Below are positions 1 to 6,400 of a DNA stretch of 8,354 nucleotides, piece after piece. A model generated the notes under the pieces. The model saw nothing but the letters and a program-made list of their open reading frames with translations, was not told the DNA's origin and made no database searches. Both the position numbers and the translations under genes were made by a program. This stretch comes from Anaerolineales bacterium (GTDB lineage: Bacteria > Chloroflexota > Anaerolineae > Anaerolineales > Villigracilaceae), in the NCBI GenBank assembly GCA_020847355.1, contig JADLCG010000130.1, forward strand, positions 1 through 8,354, given 5' to 3'. Numbering within the stretch: position 1 is the first letter of the stretch; every line of letters begins with the position of its first letter.

Positions 1-339
1 ATTAAACAGATTTTCGTAGTCATACGTCCAGGGTTCGTAGTAATCGTCAATGGTGGGCAAGGCTGGGTTGTAGAAAATGTTCGAGAGTCCGTTGGTGCGG
101 TTATGCAGGCGTAGATGAATTTTGCCGCTCTCTTCTCGTTCCCAACCGCCTTTATATTTCTCTTGATCTTCCCATTGAGTTGGGTATCCCGTGCCGGGTT
201 TGGTCTCGACGTTGTTCCACCACATATATTCCGTGCCTTTGCGGTCGGTCCAGATGTTTTTACACGCCACGCTACACGTATGGCAACCGATACATTTATC
301 GAGATGAAAGACCATCGAAACATGCGCTCGAATATCCAT
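1..339 (-). CDS. narH: Respiratory nitrate reductase beta subunit NarH, N-terminal part (runs off the window)
   Basis: This is the iron-sulfur electron-transfer subunit of the membrane-bound nitrate reductase; it passes electrons from NarI hemes to NarG on the cytoplasmic side. I translated 113 codons from the ATG at 339 down to base 1, with no stop. The protein opens MDIRAHVSMVFHLDKCIGCH and has the ferredoxin motif C16-x2-C19-x2-C22-x3-C26, at the same positions as I recall for E. coli NarH. It is followed by the family segments NNVETKPG, QEKYKGGW and DDYYEPW. The start is supported by AGGAG at 347-351, seven bases before the ATG, and by the family's usual N-terminus. It lies 75 bases after narG in the same direction, as in narGHJI operons. 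The remaining Fe-S cluster motifs are outside the window. Identity is near certain. Confidence 0.97.
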   Translation of the reverse strand, partial: MDIRAHVSMVFHLDKCIGCHTCSVACKNIWTDRKGTEYMWWNNVETKPGTGYPTQWEDQEKYKGGWEREESGKIHLRLHNRTNGLSNIFYNPALPTIDDYYEPWTYDYENLFN

Positions 340-358
340 GAATTTTCTCCTTTGGTTC

Positions 359-407
359 GTACCGCAAGGTTTACCTTGCGCTTCTCGCAAAATGAACTTT
401 GCGGTAC
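359..407. repeat. Nested inverted repeats in the narG-narH gap (two 18-bp CGCAA...TTGCG palindromes)
   Basis: Two related 18-bp palindromes lie 5 bases apart: CGCAAGGTTTACCTTGCG-type at 363-380 (8-bp arms, perfect) and CGCAAAATGAACTTTGCG at 386-403 (6-bp arms). They are enclosed by a perfect 9-bp outer inverted repeat, GTACCGCAA at 359-367 and TTGCGGTAC at 399-407. The transcript could therefore fold either as two small hairpins or as one long outer stem. The structure fills most of the 75-base gap and ends just before the narH ribosome binding site. It may stabilise or process the narGH mRNA, or be an interspersed repeat; no U-run follows, so it does not look like a terminator. Confidence 0.75.
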
Positions 408-414
408 TGCTTCT

Positions 415-3400
415 TTACCATTCCAGTTTTTCCATCTTCCGCACCACGCAATAAGTATCGCGCGTGAATACGCCGATGGGTCCCCAATAATTGAATGTGT
501 AAGTGAATTGAGCATAGCCGCCCGCCAATTGCATGGGGTTGATGCGCGTGCGCGTGAGGCTATTGTGACCGCCGGCGCGCTTGCCGCCTCTGATTTGCGA
601 TTTGGGGATGAAGACCGTGCGCTCAACCGCGTGATAATACAAACACGTGCCGGGCTGAACGCGGGCGCTGACGGCGGCGCGCGTGACCACCACGCCGTTA
701 TCATTATGGATCTCAACCCAATCGTTATCTTGAATCCCGACGCGCTCGGCTTCTTTATCGTTGAGCCAGACCGGGTCCATGCCGCGCGAAAGCGTCAACA
801 TGCGATGATTATCTTTATAGGTTGAGTGAATATTCCACTTACCATGCGGCGTGATGTAATTGAGAATCAGGCTCTGATCATCCACCGGGCTTTTGACAAT
901 ATCGCCGATTTTCTTCCAATCGCCGGGCTTGGCTACCAGCTTGGGTTTGAAGGTCGGCAGGTTTTCGCCAAAATCCATGTAATAGGGATGATCAATGTAG
1001 AAGTGCTGGCGTCCCGTCAATGTGCGCCACGGGACGCGCCGCTCCACGCTCATACACCATGCCGAATAGGCGCGTCCATCGTTGACGATTCCGCTCCAGC
1101 ACGGGCTGACCAATCCGCGCCGCACTTGGCGCGTGAGATCGAAGAAAGTGACGCGCGCATCGCGCACCCCTTCAGCCAAATCTGCCAAGGGCATTCCCAC
1201 GCGCTCTTCTTCATGCTTGAACGCCTGATACGAGACTTCTCCATTCGTTTCGGGCGCGAGATACAACAGGACATTCGCCGCGTCGAGCGCATCTTCAACG
1301 GAGGGATATTTATTTCCGCCCCATTCCACACAACGCATGTGGCGCGGGTCTGGCGAACCGCCCACGGGATTCTTCAACAGTTCGTCATAAAATTCCGCCA
1401 TCGGAATATGCACGCCATTGCCGCTAATGCCATCCGTGCGCAGGTTGGGTCCTAGCGAAATAAATTTGTTATACAAATTGGCATAGTCGCGCTCCACCAC
1501 GCGGAAGTGCGGCATCGTCTTGCCCGGGATGGGATCGCATTCTCCGGCGCGCCAATCTTTCACATCCGGTTGCGAGATTTCATCCGGCGTATCATGCGAA
1601 AGCGGAGTCATCACCAAATCTTTGAGCGGTTCGGGGAAAACTTCCGCCGCCATCTCGCTGATTTTTTTAGAGAAAGCCTTGAAAATCTCCCAATCTGTTT
1701 TCGATTCCCAAACTGGCGGCACGGCTTGCCCTAACGGGTGAACAAACGAATGTAAATCGGTGGAGTTCAAATCGTTCTTCTCATACCAAAAAGCGGCGGG
1801 AAGCACGATATCCGAATATAAAGCGGAAGAATCCATGCGGAAGTTGAGGTCCACCACCAAATCCATTTTGCCGCGCGGCGCCGGCTCGCGGAATTTGACC
1901 GTCTTGACTTTATCCTTGGCATGTTCTTCCGCGATGATGTTATTGTGCGTGCCAAGATAATGCCGCAGAAAATACTCATGCCCTTTCGCGCTGGATTGAA
2001 TGGCGTTGCCGCGCCAAATGATCCACACGCGGGGCCAATTCTCCGGCGCATCTGGGTCGTCCACCGCTAATTCAAGTTTGCCGTCTTTCAGTTGCTTCGC
2101 CGCCCAACTGGAAATTTCTTCGGGAGATTTCGCGCCTGCATTCTCAGCGTCTTTAGCGGCATCAAAAGGATTCGTTTTGAACTGCGGGAAATACGGCATC
2201 CAACCCATACGCACAGCCGCCGCCGCCAAATCCATCGCGTGACCCTTCGCCCATTTTGCATTGGGCGGGATGTGCGCGTAATCCGTGAAATCGCCTTCGT
2301 AGCGCCATTGATCGCTATTGGCATAATGCCAAATTGGAGATTGTTGCTGGCGCGGCGGTTTCTGCCAATCCAACGCGAATGCCAGCGAAGTCCACGGCGC
2401 AACCAACATCAATTTTTCCTGACCGACATAGTGATTCATTCCGCCGCCGTTGACGCCGCAACAGCCGCATAAAATCAACGCATAGATCGGCGCGCGATAT
2501 GCCAAGCTATTGTTGTACCAATGATTAATACTCGCGCCGACAATGATCATAGACTTGCCGTTCGTCGCCTCCGCATTAGAAGCGAACTCGCGCGCCAACC
2601 GCGTAACCGTCTCGCGCCCAATGCCCGTATAACTTTCCTGCCAGGCGGGCGTGTATGCGCCAACCTCGTCATAGCTCTGCGGATAATCGCCCGGCAAGCC
2701 GCGTCCCACGCCAAACTGTGCGATAACCAAATCAAAAACGGTCGTCACCAATTTCTTGCCCGCGCTGGTTTGGATGTATTTTGCCGGCACGCCGCGCAAA
2801 GCGGTTTTCTGTTCCGCAAATTCATAGAACGCCACATTGACCGTTTCGTCTTGCGTATCAATGAACGAGAGCGTCGGCTCGATCGGCAAATCGTCCAAGC
2901 CGTCTTCCATCTTCAGATTCCACTTGCCCTTTTCCTTGCTCCAACGATCCCCCACCGCGCCCTTCGGCATTTTCGGCGCACGGGTTTTCGAGTCCATCAC
3001 CAAAAATTTCCACTCGCCATTCTCAACATTTTTATATGGCTTGAGCGTATTGGCGCGCACATACCGTCCGGCTTTATAGTGATCGCCCTCCGCTTCAAGC
3101 TCGATCAAAAACGGCATGTCCGTATTTTCTTTAAGGTAATTGACGAAGTACGGAGTCTGCCGCTCGACATAGAATTCCTTCAAAATCACATGATTGACCG
3201 CCATCCAGATCGCCGTATCTTGCCCCGCTTTGACCGGAATCCACCAATCCGAATATTTAGCCACCTGAGAAAGGTCTGGCGCAATGACCACAAACTTAGC
3301 CCCTTCATGCCGCGCCTCAGAGATGAAATGCACATCCGGCGTGCGCGTCATATTCAAGTTCGAGCCCATCGAGACGATAAACTTGCTGTTATACCAATCG

Positions 3401-4074
3401 GCAGATTCGCACACATCCGTTTGATCGCCCCACACCTCGGGGAAGGCGTTCGGCAAATCCGCATACCAATCGTAGAAGCTCATATTCACGCCGCCAAACA
3501 GTTGCAAAAAGCGCGAGCCGCCGCCGTATGAGAGGAAAGACATGGCGGGAATTGGCGAAAATCCAAACACGCGATCGGGACCGTGTTCTTTGGCAGTGTA
3601 CAGCGAAGCGGCGGCGACGATCTCCAAAACTTCCTCCCAATGCGTGCGGCGAAATCCGCCTTTACCGCGCGCCTTTTGAACCCGCCGGCGCTTATCTTCA
3701 TCTTCCACAATGGACTTCCAAGCTTCCACTGGGCTTTTGCCGCTTTGCCGCGCCTCGCGCCAAAAATCCAACAACACGCCGCGCGCATACGGATACTTAA
3801 CCCGAATTGGGCTGTACACATACCACGAAGCGGAAATCCCGCGTTGACAGCCGCGCGGTTCATAAGGCGGCAAACCATCTTGCAAGAGCGGGTAATCCGT
3901 CTGTTGCATTTCCCAGGTGATGATGCCATCCTTCACGTACACTTGCCACGAACAACCGCCCGTACAGTTCACCCCATGCGTGCTACGGACGATATTATCG
4001 TGTTGCCAGCGGTTGCGATAGAACTCTTCCCATTGGCGGGCTTGCGGGTCAATCAAATCCTGTATCCAACTCAT
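415..4074 (-). CDS. narG: Respiratory nitrate reductase alpha (catalytic) subunit NarG
   Basis: This molybdenum bis-MGD enzyme reduces nitrate to nitrite with electrons from NarH and NarI. The frame is intact at 1219 residues, close to E. coli NarG (about 1247). The N-terminal FS0 cluster ligands are visible as H33, C37, C41 and C76 (the HGVNCTGGCSW and EPRGCQRG segments). His in the first position is the NarG hallmark. The predicted Mo-ligand Asp is D220 in GDQTDVCESADW. The segments GSNLNMTRTPD, LTTVFDL, SMIIVGASINHWY, GHEYF, LDLNFRMDSSALYSDIVLP-type and the C-terminal molydopterin-binding domain (about 1085-1205) follow in family order. There is no twin-arginine signal, so NarG should face the cytoplasm. 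GGAGG at 4083-4087, eight bases before the ATG, fixes the start. The gene lies 53 bases after the cytochrome gene. Odd point: Cys222, two residues after the Asp ligand, where I recall Pro in E. coli. Confidence 0.98.
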   Translation of the reverse strand: MSWIQDLIDPQARQWEEFYRNRWQHDNIVRSTHGVNCTGGCSWQVYVKDGIITWEMQQTDYPLLQDGLPPYEPRGCQRGISASWYVYSPIRVKYPYARGVLLDFWREARQSGKSPVEAWKSIVEDEDKRRRVQKARGKGGFRRTHWEEVLEIVAAASLYTAKEHGPDRVFGFSPIPAMSFLSYGGGSRFLQLFGGVNMSFYDWYADLPNAFPEVWGDQTDVCESADWYNSKFIVSMGSNLNMTRTPDVHFISEARHEGAKFVVIAPDLSQVAKYSDWWIPVKAGQDTAIWMAVNHVILKEFYVERQTPYFVNYLKENTDMPFLIELEAEGDHYKAGRYVRANTLKPYKNVENGEWKFLVMDSKTRAPKMPKGAVGDRWSKEKGKWNLKMEDGLDDLPIEPTLSFIDTQDETVNVAFYEFAEQKTALRGVPAKYIQTSAGKKLVTTVFDLVIAQFGVGRGLPGDYPQSYDEVGAYTPAWQESYTGIGRETVTRLAREFASNAEATNGKSMIIVGASINHWYNNSLAYRAPIYALILCGCCGVNGGGMNHYVGQEKLMLVAPWTSLAFALDWQKPPRQQQSPIWHYANSDQWRYEGDFTDYAHIPPNAKWAKGHAMDLAAAAVRMGWMPYFPQFKTNPFDAAKDAENAGAKSPEEISSWAAKQLKDGKLELAVDDPDAPENWPRVWIIWRGNAIQSSAKGHEYFLRHYLGTHNNIIAEEHAKDKVKTVKFREPAPRGKMDLVVDLNFRMDSSALYSDIVLPAAFWYEKNDLNSTDLHSFVHPLGQAVPPVWESKTDWEIFKAFSKKISEMAAEVFPEPLKDLVMTPLSHDTPDEISQPDVKDWRAGECDPIPGKTMPHFRVVERDYANLYNKFISLGPNLRTDGISGNGVHIPMAEFYDELLKNPVGGSPDPRHMRCVEWGGNKYPSVEDALDAANVLLYLAPETNGEVSYQAFKHEEERVGMPLADLAEGVRDARVTFFDLTRQVRRGLVSPCWSGIVNDGRAYSAWCMSVERRVPWRTLTGRQHFYIDHPYYMDFGENLPTFKPKLVAKPGDWKKIGDIVKSPVDDQSLILNYITPHGKWNIHSTYKDNHRMLTLSRGMDPVWLNDKEAERVGIQDNDWVEIHNDNGVVVTRAAVSARVQPGTCLYYHAVERTVFIPKSQIRGGKRAGGHNSLTRTRINPMQLAGGYAQFTYTFNYWGPIGVFTRDTYCVVRKMEKLEW

Positions 4075-4098
4075 GTTGTCAACCTCCGTTGTTTGTGC

Positions 4099-4116
4099 CG
4101 CAAAATTTATTTTGCG
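4099..4116. repeat. 18-bp palindrome in the cytochrome-narG gap
   Basis: CGCAAAATTTATTTTGCG is a perfect inverted repeat (8-bp arms, 2-base centre, or 7-bp arms with a TTTA loop). It has the same length and the same CGCAA/TTGCG ends as the two palindromes between narG and narH. It sits 11 bases upstream of the narG Shine-Dalgarno site and 11 bases beyond the stop codon of the cytochrome gene. It may be a small mRNA hairpin separating the messages, or a copy of a short interspersed repeat. Confidence 0.7.
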
Positions 4117-4127
4117 ATAATCTCGCG

Positions 4128-4991
4128 TTATTTTTTCAACGCCAATGCCCGCTCAACCATTGGCTTACGCACGCCGCGCAAACGCTTGCCCCAATAGATA
4201 TTTGCCAGCGCGATCAAGGCAGCCGCGCCAACGATAGCTAACACGGCGATTTGCAACAACGCGCTCGGCTCGCGCTGTTGAACGGCGGCTTTGCTCAAAA
4301 ATGCGTATAAATCCGCTTGCTCCTGCGCGGTGAGCGGCGTACTTGACCAAATCGAATTCATCGTCTGCGTAGAAGGCGCGCTGATGAATGAAGCGAACGC
4401 CGCTTCAGATTGAGTGAAGCCGCTGTTGGTTAGGTCAGGTCCGAGATTGCCCCCGCCCAACGAGCCAAGCCCCGCCACGCTATGACACGAAATACAATGC
4501 GGCCCGCCATTTGAAAAACGCTGATCGCCCACAAAATAAGCTTTGCCTGCGGTTGCATCTCCAACCGGCAAAGCCTGCGTAGTGGAACTTGTCGCCGAGC
4601 CGCTCCCCAGATAGGCAATCAGCGAAGCCACTTGATCCGGCTTCAAGCCTAAATTGGGCATGGGGACTTGGTTGTATTCCTTGAATAATTCCGTTGCAGT
4701 GGCGTCTCCTGAAGCCAACATTTGATCCGGCGCGCTGATCCAATTGGTCAGCCAGTCTTTTGCGCGGCGTTCGGTCACGCCTTGCAGATCGGGTCCCACC
4801 AGTTTTCCTCCGCCAATTGTGTGACAGGCAACGCACTTTTCCTTGAAAAGCGCTTCGCCATCCCCCGCCTGAAATTGCGGCTTGGCAAAGGCAACGCCGC
4901 TCGCCATAACGAAAAAGGCGAGCATAGCCAAAAGCGTCAGCGTGAACGAAACGCCTTTCGGCTGAGACAATCTTTCAACGCTCTTCATCAT
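4128..4991 (-). CDS. narC: Diheme membrane-anchored cytochrome c, Thermus NarC-like
   Basis: This 287-residue protein has a hydrophobic signal segment (about 14-36, likely cleavage after AFA at 36) and two class-I-type cytochrome c domains. The CxxCH sites are C53-VA-C56-H57 and C166-IS-C169-H170. Likely axial Met ligands are M111 (in VPMPN) and M211. A C-terminal membrane helix (about 244-265) is followed by a basic tail (KRLRGVRK). Both hemes should lie on the outer face, anchored at the C-terminus. A diheme cytochrome just before narG is the arrangement known from the Thermus narCGHJI operon, where NarC is needed for active, membrane-attached nitrate reductase; the same role here is inferred. 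AGGAG at 5000-5004, eight bases from the ATG at 4991, favours Met1 over Met2. The gene overlaps the preceding gene by 17 bases, suggesting translational coupling. Another role in quinol oxidation or in feeding a different reductase cannot be excluded. Confidence 0.88.
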   Translation of the reverse strand: MMKSVERLSQPKGVSFTLTLLAMLAFFVMASGVAFAKPQFQAGDGEALFKEKCVACHTIGGGKLVGPDLQGVTERRAKDWLTNWISAPDQMLASGDATATELFKEYNQVPMPNLGLKPDQVASLIAYLGSGSATSSTTQALPVGDATAGKAYFVGDQRFSNGGPHCISCHSVAGLGSLGGGNLGPDLTNSGFTQSEAAFASFISAPSTQTMNSIWSSTPLTAQEQADLYAFLSKAAVQQREPSALLQIAVLAIVGAAALIALANIYWGKRLRGVRKPMVERALALKK

Positions 4992-5370
4992 TATTATTAC
5001 TCCTCTCGTCTGAGGGAATTTCTAAGCTGGGTAAATCGCGGATCGTGGCAAGCAGGTCTGCGCCGCGCGCCGGATAAGCGCGCATGGAAAAAACGCGGAA
5101 GATGTTCTCGGCTAAACCGGCGCGGATGACCGGCAATTCGGGATATTTTTCAAGAATTGCGGAAGCTAACGAAGCGGCTTCTACATCGCCTGAATTTTTT
5201 TCCACAACCACAACAACCTGCGGATGCGCTTCTAAAATTCGCGCACACGTCTGGGCTTCAATTGCCCAAGGTCCAATCAACTCTACTTCTGCGGCAGTTC
5301 GCAAGATCGTCTCCAGACTTTCGCTGAAGAGGTGCGTAGCGCAGACGAGCAGAACGCGTTGCTTGCCCAT
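4975..5370 (-). CDS. Stand-alone degenerate receiver-like protein leading the nar operon
   Basis: A 131-residue soluble protein (137 if translation starts at the in-frame TTG at 5388). It follows the alternating beta/alpha pattern of response-regulator receiver domains: strand RVLLV (5-9), helix, strand VELIG (29-33), helix, strand QVVVVVE (51-57), helix, strand LPVI (79-82), then ATIRDL. Aligned by eye with the NarL-like receiver in this window, the key residues are lost: the acidic pair is C10-A11, the phospho-acceptor Asp is V56 (E57 next), the Thr is R83 and the Lys is probably R102. There is no output domain; it ends in a hydrophilic SNNNDEER tail. It cannot be a conventional phospho-receiver. 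It overlaps the cytochrome gene by 17 bases, so it belongs to the nar operon. Neither start has a clear Shine-Dalgarno; an in-frame TAA at 5398-5400 limits the choices to TTG 5388 or ATG 5370. Function unknown; a protein-protein regulatory or assembly role is a guess. Confidence 0.78.
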   Translation of the reverse strand: MGKQRVLLVCATHLFSESLETILRTAAEVELIGPWAIEAQTCARILEAHPQVVVVVEKNSGDVEAASLASAILEKYPELPVIRAGLAENIFRVFSMRAYPARGADLLATIRDLPSLEIPSDERSNNNDEER

Positions 5371-5441
5371 AGCTTTTAGATTACTCAAAAAAAGAAGTTA
5401 TAAAATCCTTCGCGCCCCCTGCTTTAAGCATGAAAAAAGAG

Positions 5442-5477
5442 TGAGATTAAATCTCAAGTTACTAAATTACTCAAGTT
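5442..5477. promoter_or_regulatory. Operator-like elements over the nar promoter: 15-bp palindrome and a direct repeat
   Basis: TGAGATTAAATCTCA at 5442-5456 (plus strand) is a perfect palindrome with 7-bp arms around one base, and it covers the predicted -10 box. The octamer CTCAAGTT occurs at 5453-5460 and again at 5470-5477, a 17-base period. The second copy covers the predicted -35, and the first overlaps one arm of the palindrome. This suggests a repressor or activator site. It does not match the FNR consensus TTGAT-N4-ATCAA, and I could not assign it to NarL heptamers, so the cognate protein is unknown. Confidence 0.45.
5446..5474 (-). promoter_or_regulatory. Candidate sigma-70-type promoter of the nar operon
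   Basis: On the minus strand, TTGAGT (5474-5469) and TTTAAT (5451-5446) are separated by exactly 17 bases. Transcription would start near 5439, giving a leader of about 70 bases to the ATG at 5370. The position in the gap upstream of the first operon gene fits. A second -10-like element (TATAAC, 5402-5397) lies closer to the gene but has no convincing -35. Prediction only. Confidence 0.5.
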
Positions 5478-5527
5478 GCTACCTTTGCAATGATTTTTAT
5501 TAAAACGTAGTAGCTAAGAGCTTTTTA

Positions 5528-5595
5528 GCCGCGAATTACGCGGATTTTCGCTAATCGCTTCAAAAAAATCCGCGTGAATTAGTGAAATTCGCGGC
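5528..5595. repeat. 68-base imperfect palindrome (interspersed hairpin repeat type)
   Basis: The outer arms GCCGCGAATT (5528-5537) and AATTCGCGGC (5586-5595) pair perfectly over 10 bp. The inner arms ACGCGGATTTT (5538-5548) and AAAATCCGCGT (5565-5575) pair perfectly over 11 bp. A 16-base loop and a one-sided 10-base bulge (5576-5585) complete the structure. The bulge GAATTAGTGA resembles the complement of loop sequence TCGCTAAT, so the element looks built from iterated CGCGAATTA-like units. Similar CGCGAATT-rich palindromes are, to my knowledge, dispersed in many bacterial genomes; copy number here cannot be seen from one window. Confidence 0.65.
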
Positions 5596-5659
5596 AAAAG
5601 ATTTGCGGTAACAACTTAGGTTAAATTGATAAATATTGAATTTATTGGTAATCAAACTC

Positions 5660-5705
5660 AACCGCCCCGCAGATCAACTTTTTTGAAAAAGTCTGCGGGG
5701 CGGTT
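5660..5705 (-). terminator. GC-rich terminator-like hairpin after the narXL-like pair
   Basis: Bases 5660-5673 (AACCGCCCCGCAGA) and 5692-5705 pair perfectly over 14 bp around an 18-base A/T-rich loop that can itself pair (CTTTTT with AAAAAG). It starts 42 bases beyond the narL-like stop codon and precedes the nar promoter region, the expected place for a terminator. It lacks a classic U-run on either strand (minus-strand continuation is GAGTTTGATT), so it may act as a transcript end-stabiliser or a non-canonical terminator. Confidence 0.6.
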
Positions 5706-5746
5706 CTTTGAGCTACGATTTAATTTCTAAATTGGGCGTTCTCTCG

Positions 5747-6397
5747 CTACAAAATACCTTTAGCCTTGGCGACTCTTGCCGCTTCGCGCCGCGTGCTCAC
5801 GTGTAACTTTGACAATATATTACGAATGTGCGTTTTCACCGTGTTCAAACTGATGTTAAGTTCGGCGGCGATCTCTTTATCGGTTGAGCCGTTGGCGGCT
5901 TGAAGCAAAACTTGGTATTCGCGTTCCGTCAAACTGCCTTCATCTTCTTTATCAGGCGCGGCGCCAACGCTTATCCGTCGAAACTCCGCCAGCACGCGTC
6001 CGGCTAAATGCGGCGAAACGGCGGCTTCGCCTTGTAAGGCGCTGCGCAACATTTCCAATAAAGCTTGCGCGCGAATTTCTTTTAAGAGATAACCTTGCGC
6101 GCCGTTTTTGAGCGCTTCAAAAAGCATTTCATCATCGCCGCGCACGGTCAGCATCACAATACTAATTTCCGGCAGGGCTTGTTTGATTTGCCGCACCGCT
6201 TCAATGCCGTCCATGCCGGGCATTTGCACATCCATCAAAATCAAATCTGGTTTAAGTTCTTGGGCTTTGACGAGGGCTTCCAAGCCGTCGTTCGCTTCGC
6301 CAATGACTTGTAAATCCGCTTGGGCGTTGATAATTCCGGCGAGACCTTCGCGGAAGAGAATATGATCGTCGGCTAATAGAATACGGGCTGGTTTCAT
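5747..6397 (-). CDS. narL: NarL/LuxR-family response regulator
   Basis: A full-length 216-residue DNA-binding response regulator. The receiver domain (about 4-122) has the acidic pair D10-D11, phospho-acceptor D56 in LILMDVQMPGMDG, T84 and K106 (GYLLKE), so it should be phosphorylated normally. The C-terminal LuxR-type helix-turn-helix (about 153-213) shows LTEREYQVL, the recognition-helix region NISLNTVKTHIRNILSKL, and a typical end. The ATG lies 3 bases after the stop codon of the sensor kinase gene, so the two form an operon and a cognate pair. AGGAG at 6413-6417 is 15 bases from the ATG, a long spacing that suggests reinitiation after the kinase stop. The nitrate-sensor partner and the neighbouring nar operon make NarL-type control of nitrate reductase the best inference; NarL, NarP and NreC cannot be told apart from sequence alone. 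Confidence 0.92.
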   Translation of the reverse strand: MKPARILLADDHILFREGLAGIINAQADLQVIGEANDGLEALVKAQELKPDLILMDVQMPGMDGIEAVRQIKQALPEISIVMLTVRGDDEMLFEALKNGAQGYLLKEIRAQALLEMLRSALQGEAAVSPHLAGRVLAEFRRISVGAAPDKEDEGSLTEREYQVLLQAANGSTDKEIAAELNISLNTVKTHIRNILSKLHVSTRREAARVAKAKGIL

Positions 6398-6400
6398 AAG

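Larger units (their letters stand above)
5389..5746. other. Intergenic region between the narL-like gene and the nar operon
   Basis: These 358 bases hold no credible gene. From high to low coordinates they contain a 42-base tail after the narL-like stop codon, the GC-rich hairpin (5660-5705), an AT-rich stretch (about 5600-5659) with no assignable site, the 68-base palindrome (5528-5595), the candidate promoter with its palindrome (5442-5477), and a leader carrying a small palindrome TGCTTTAAGCA (5420-5430). Confidence 0.8.

Noticed and set aside
115..1455. Two consecutive plus-strand open frames (115-825, 826-1455) opposite narH and the end of narG
   Set aside because: Both are complements of well-supported minus-strand genes; the translated segments show no family motif and arise from the codon bias of the true genes.
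3409..3417. The possibility that NarG is a periplasmic NapA-type enzyme because of the Cys near the Mo site
   Set aside because: The His-first FS0 motif, the Asp ligand, the 1219-residue length, lack of a Tat signal and the adjacent NarH all identify NarG.
2521..3531. Long open plus-strand frame (336 codons) opposite narG
   Set aside because: It is antisense to conserved NarG sequence, is rich in Arg, His and Ile in the way expected of complemented coding sequence, and shows no recognisable domain or ribosome binding site.
5397..5402. TATAAC as the main -10 box of the nar operon
   Set aside because: No reasonable -35 lies at 16-18 bases, and the start would fall almost on the TTG codon. It remains a possible secondary promoter.
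5480..5486. TACCTTT as a NarL heptamer
   Set aside because: It misses the consensus TACYYMT at one position and has no partner heptamer in the 7-2-7 arrangement; single degenerate heptamers are frequent by chance.
5626..5639. FNR-like sequence TTGAT-AAAT-ATTGA in the AT-rich gap
   Set aside because: Only the first half-site matches the consensus; the second differs at two of five bases, and it lies about 150 bases upstream of the predicted promoter.
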